A stretch of DNA of 8,096 nucleotides from an uncultured bacterium. Lineage in GTDB: Bacteria > Bacillota > Clostridia > Oscillospirales > Butyricicoccaceae. This document shows, in pieces, positions 5,864 to 8,096 of this stretch. The position numbers and the translations under genes are program-made. The notes under the pieces are model-generated. The model worked only from the letters and a program-made list of their open reading frames with translations, searched no databases and was not told where the DNA came from. Location of the stretch: NCBI GenBank assembly GCA_905215125.1, contig CAJMOV010000079.1:1-8096 (forward strand), in the 5' to 3' direction. Positions within the stretch are counted from its first letter, which is position 1. Every line of letters begins with the position of its first letter.

Positions 5864-6529
5864 TCAAATCTGCCAGTTTTCTTTATAGAAGATATTTACA
5901 GGGAAAAGGCTGGGGACTTCCCTGCCAAGCTCCCGGGCCAGATCGGCGCGCAGGCAATGCATGGCCACCGGCAGGCCTGTCAGACGGGAAACCTCCTGCG
6001 CATAGGGCAGGCTGCTTAAAAACCTTTCGCACGTTGTCTCCGGCCCCAGATTGGAGTTATTGGCAATAGCGGTAAATTTCATGTGCGAAACGGCTTCCAT
6101 TTCCTTCATATACTCAACGACATCCTGCGGCCTTGCCGTCAAAAGCCGGTACTTGTTGATGACCAAAAACATATCATACTCTTTTTCTTCCATCTTAGCG
6201 GCAAACTGCCCCAAGGCGACGGCGCCGCTGTCGTCCCCGCCGACGTCGAATACGGAATAGACGGTATTGTCGTCAAACGCGGTGTAAATCTCCGGTGAGA
6301 TGGATGGGATGTCCAGATTGGAATTGGCAAAAGGGGAAGCAATAAGCCGCACGCCGTGTTCGTTGAGTACACCTTCGCTGTCCTTGGTACGAAAATAGGG
6401 ATTGACTATATCGACGTCACAAACGACGACTTTTTTCCCGTCGCGGCGCAAAGCCAAGGCATAATTGACCGACAAATTGGTCTTGCCCGAGCCATAATGC
6501 CCCGCGAAAACCGTCACTTTTTTCTTCAA
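5864..6529 (-). CDS. P-loop ATPase (MinD/ParA/CobQ-like), TTG start
   Basis: A 221-residue deviant-Walker (SIMIBI-class) nucleotide-binding protein of unknown specific role. Seen: P-loop AGHYGSGKTN (residues 9-18, K16), CDVDIVNPYFRT (37-48) in the switch I position, and FDVGGDDSGA (94-103) as Walker B/switch II. An IANNSNLG segment could serve base recognition, and no membrane segment or signal peptide is seen. The start is called at TTG 6529. AGGAG (6537-6541) stands 7 nt upstream, and the conserved domain begins a few residues later. An in-frame ATG at 6604 would add 25 residues without family character and lies upstream of the predicted promoter -10. The gene shares an operon with the oxidoreductase, so an accessory task such as cofactor or Fe-S handling is plausible. 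That is inference only. Confidence 0.85.
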   Translation of the reverse strand: MKKKVTVFAGHYGSGKTNLSVNYALALRRDGKKVVVCDVDIVNPYFRTKDSEGVLNEHGVRLIASPFANSNLDIPSISPEIYTAFDDNTVYSVFDVGGDDSGAVALGQFAAKMEEKEYDMFLVINKYRLLTARPQDVVEYMKEMEAVSHMKFTAIANNSNLGPETTCERFLSSLPYAQEVSRLTGLPVAMHCLRADLARELGREVPSLFPVNIFYKENWQI

Positions 6530-6536
6530 GTGGAGT

Positions 6537-6541
6537 CTCCT
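6537..6541 (-). promoter_or_regulatory. Ribosome binding site that decides the TTG start of the ATPase gene
   Basis: The minus strand reads AGGAG, 7 nt before TTG 6529. No in-frame ATG lies between the predicted promoter and the conserved P-loop, so this site is the main reason for choosing TTG. Confidence 0.75.
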
Positions 6542-6571
6542 AACCCATGTTGAATAATAGTATTTAACTTT

Positions 6572-6601
6572 ATTATAGCACTGTATCTCGGCTGTTAGCA
6601 A
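6572..6601 (-). promoter_or_regulatory. Candidate sigma-A-type promoter of the ATPase-oxidoreductase operon
   Basis: On the minus strand TATAAT (6577-6572) lies 18 nt after TTGCTA (6601-6596). Transcription would start near 6565, giving a leader of about 36 nt to the TTG start. A second TATAAT occurs at 6611-6606 but has no good -35 at proper spacing. The site lies between the spo0A terminator and the first gene of the operon. Confidence 0.6.
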
Positions 6602-6661
6602 CAATATTATATTGATTTTTGGCCTTTCAAATATAGTATCTTAATTTTTTACACTAACAAT

Positions 6662-6691
6662 AAAAAACCGGAGAGACGATGGTCTCTCCGG
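6662..6691 (-). terminator. Rho-independent terminator of spo0A
   Basis: On the minus strand CCGGAGAGAC (6691-6682), loop CATC and GTCTCTCCGG (6677-6668) form a perfect 10-bp stem, followed by six T (6667-6662). It begins 33 nt past the spo0A stop and isolates spo0A from the oxidoreductase operon. Confidence 0.95.
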
Positions 6692-6724
6692 TCGGGATGC
6701 TTTTTACCGCTTGCCGTCTTCCTG

Positions 6725-7495
6725 TCAGCCCGCTCGGATTTGCAGGCGGATGCGATCGGCTATCATAGAAATGAACTCGCTGTTCGTGGGCTTTCCTTTT
6801 GAGTTGGAGACGGTGTAACCGAAAAAATTGTTCAGCACCTCGATGTCTCCCCTGTCCCACGCCACTTCAATGGCGTGTCGGATGGCGCGCTCTACACGCG
6901 AGCTGGTCGTTTTAAATTTTTTTGCCACTGTGGGGTATAAAACCTTGGTAATGGCGTTGATGGTATCCATATCTTTGACCGTCATGATGATGGATTCTCT
7001 AAGATACTGATACCCTTTAATGTGGGCTGGCACGCCGATCTCGTGAATGGTATCGGTAACACGCATTTCAATGTCCAGCTCCGGGTCGACTTTTTTGGCC
7101 GGCTTGGAAAAGTTGGCCGCCATGGAATTGTACAGCTCAATGCGTTCTGCCAGGGAATGAATATCGCAAGGCTTCAGCATGAAGTACTGCACGCCAAGGG
7201 CATTCGCTTCAGCGGCCATTTGCTCGCTGATAAAGGAAGAAAGGAGGATAACTGACGGCTTTCTGCCGCACTTCGCCGATATTTCACGAATAGCGGCCAG
7301 CCCGTCGAGCCGCGGCAGCATGGCATCGGATACTATGACCTCCGGAGAAGTCTTAACCACAGCATCGACCAGCTCCATTCCATCTCCTGCCGTGTTGATA
7401 ACCTCAATCTGCCCCTCTTGCTCCAGATTTAGCTTCATCATCTGAAGATAATCCTCGTTATCAAAGGCAAGAACTACTTTCACTTTATCTTTCAT
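6725..7495 (-). CDS. spo0A: Sporulation master regulator Spo0A
   Basis: Spo0A is the response regulator that, when phosphorylated, dimerises, binds 0A boxes and starts sporulation. 256 residues. Receiver domain about 1-125: D57 in VIVSDAMLPRLDG is the phosphate acceptor, S86 stands in the usual Thr/Ser switch position, and K108 lies in MLKP. A linker spans about 126-140. The DNA-binding Spo0A_C domain (about 141-253) is highly conserved: HEIGVPAHIKGYQYLRE, TKVLYPTVAKKF, the recognition helix in SSRVERAIRHAIEVAWDRG and FGYTVSNSKGKPTNSEF. Odd point: where Spo0A normally has two consecutive Asp in the acidic pocket (ADDN), this protein has A10-F11-D12-N13. The start ATG 7495 follows GGGAGAGG at short spacing. 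It lies downstream of spoIVB, the classic order, with a candidate own promoter and a strong terminator. Confidence 0.97.
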   Translation of the reverse strand: MKDKVKVVLAFDNEDYLQMMKLNLEQEGQIEVINTAGDGMELVDAVVKTSPEVIVSDAMLPRLDGLAAIREISAKCGRKPSVILLSSFISEQMAAEANALGVQYFMLKPCDIHSLAERIELYNSMAANFSKPAKKVDPELDIEMRVTDTIHEIGVPAHIKGYQYLRESIIMTVKDMDTINAITKVLYPTVAKKFKTTSSRVERAIRHAIEVAWDRGDIEVLNNFFGYTVSNSKGKPTNSEFISMIADRIRLQIRAG

Positions 7496-7541
7496 GACGC
7501 CTCTCCCTATAAAACAATTTTTTACTCAGCGCTGTAACTAT

Positions 7542-7570
7542 AAAATAGCACAGCGGCTGCCAGATTTCAA
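7542..7570 (-). promoter_or_regulatory. Candidate sigma-A-type promoter of spo0A
   Basis: On the minus strand TTGAAA (7570-7565, five of six consensus bases) and TATTTT (7547-7542, four of six) are 17 nt apart. Transcription would start near 7535, with a leader of about 40 nt. I looked for a sigma-H-like AGGA/GAAT pair and for a TGTCGAA-type 0A box in the gap and found neither convincingly. Confidence 0.5.
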
Positions 7571-7585
7571 TACAAAAATTGAAAT
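7564..7585. repeat. Perfect 8-bp inverted repeat upstream of spo0A
   Basis: ATTTCAAT (7564-7571), a 6-nt spacer and ATTGAAAT (7578-7585) are exact reverse complements. No T-run follows on the minus strand, so it does not look like an ordinary terminator of spoIVB. One arm contains the predicted spo0A -35 hexamer, which suggests an operator. No regulator is identified. Confidence 0.7.
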
Positions 7586-7629
7586 TATTGGAAAAACCGC
7601 ACGACGTCATTTTACATTATCTAACATTT

Positions 7630-8096
7630 TTAGGCCAAACATCCATTTAACATCCGTTCAATGCTGATACCGTAGCCCCTTGTTGGATCATTAATGAGCA
7701 CATGGGTGACAGCGCCGATGATTTTTCCATTCTGGATAATTGGACTTCCCGACATTCCCTGCACAATACCCCCGGTTTTCTCCAGCAGGGATTTATCTTT
7801 GACTTCGATCATCATGTCGCGCATAGAGTCGTCATCCTCAGCGTATACGCGCACAATTTCGACATCGTAGCTTTGAGTTTCTTTCCCTTCCACATTGGAA
7901 ATGATGGTCGCTGCGCCTTCCTTGATTTCAGATTTTTTTGCGACAGGCAGGGCTTTTTCCCCTTCATACAGGGATGAATCGGTCACCTGTCCATAAATAC
8001 CGCTGTTGGTATTGCTGTACAGAACGCCTTGGTCGCCGCTCATGTCAAAAGAGCCGGTCAGTTCACCCGGCGTGCCCTCCTGTCCTTTTTTAACAC
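7630..8096 (-). CDS. spoIVB: SpoIVB serine peptidase, C-terminal part (5' end beyond window)
   Basis: SpoIVB is a forespore-made S55 serine peptidase, secreted toward the mother cell. In Bacillus it cleaves SpoIVFA and so triggers pro-sigma-K processing. Frame is open from 8094 to the stop at 7630, giving 154 visible residues with no start inside the window; the internal ATG 8043 is not the start. Seen: QEGTPGELTGSF, YSNTNSGIYGQV, EVKDKSLLEKTGGIVQGMSGSPI and THVLINDPTRGYGISIERML. The Asp in VKDKS and the first Ser of GMSGSP are 15 residues apart, the spacing of the published B. subtilis Asp363 and Ser378. The catalytic His and the PDZ region lie off the edge. No clear terminator follows, so some readthrough into spo0A is possible. 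Confidence 0.95.
   Translation of the reverse strand, partial: VKKGQEGTPGELTGSFDMSGDQGVLYSNTNSGIYGQVTDSSLYEGEKALPVAKKSEIKEGAATIISNVEGKETQSYDVEIVRVYAEDDDSMRDMMIEVKDKSLLEKTGGIVQGMSGSPIIQNGKIIGAVTHVLINDPTRGYGISIERMLNGCLA

Noticed and set aside
6654..6860. Minus-strand open frame of 68 codons over the end of spo0A
   Set aside because: It lies in another frame of the conserved Spo0A DNA-binding domain and runs through the terminator.
7586..7629. Possible terminator of spoIVB
   Set aside because: There is a GACGTC self-complementary hexamer and a later T5, but no stable GC stem directly before a T-run.
1..8096. tRNA, rRNA, CRISPR arrays, insertion sequences, riboswitches, phage genes
   Set aside because: No cloverleaf, direct-repeat array, transposase motif or long structured leader was seen. 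All sizeable intergenic gaps are under 150 nt and are accounted for by promoters and terminators.

Overview
Every gene supported here lies on the minus strand, so the window is read from its right end (8096) to its left end (1). The content points to an anaerobic, endospore-forming Clostridia-type bacterium. It has the spoIVB-spo0A sporulation pair, a ferredoxin-linked 2-oxoacid oxidoreductase, a CarD regulator and MEP-pathway isoprenoid genes. Base composition is mixed, neither strongly AT- nor GC-rich. I cannot name the genus from the sequence. No rRNA, tRNA, CRISPR array, transposase or phage gene is visible.

Layout in the direction of transcription. (1) 8096-7630 is the C-terminal part of the SpoIVB serine peptidase, followed by a 134-nt gap holding an 8-bp perfect inverted repeat and a candidate spo0A promoter. 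(2) 7495-6725 is spo0A, closed by a strong 10-bp-stem terminator (6662-6691). (3) A candidate promoter at 6601-6572 precedes a five-gene unit: a P-loop ATPase with a TTG start (6529-5864), a 2x[4Fe-4S] ferredoxin subunit (5818-5612), and the alpha (5598-4534), beta (4534-3785) and gamma (3781-3251) subunits of a VorDBAC/KorDABC-type 2-oxoacid:ferredoxin oxidoreductase. It ends at a terminator (3198-3243). (4) carD (3098-2619) has its own candidate promoter (3185-3157) and terminator (2588-2610). (5) ispD-ispF (2540-1348) overlap by 4 bp and end at a terminator (1313-1340). (6) A DUF3343 small Se/S-carrier-like protein (1249-998) overlaps a class V aminotransferase / cysteine-desulfurase-like gene (1001-1) that runs off the left edge.

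Functionally, SpoIVB and Spo0A belong to sporulation control. The oxidoreductase makes or consumes acyl-CoA from 2-oxoacids with ferredoxin as electron carrier, and the ATPase is probably an accessory to it. CarD is an RNA-polymerase-binding regulator. IspD and IspF carry out the third and fifth steps of the MEP pathway. The last pair is probably involved in sulfur or selenium transfer.

Most of the window is conserved core genome, and I found no convincing new system. The points most worth checking are an altered acidic-pocket residue in the Spo0A receiver domain, the palindrome over the predicted spo0A -35 box, the uncharacterised ATPase joined to the oxidoreductase operon, and the DUF3343-desulfurase pair.
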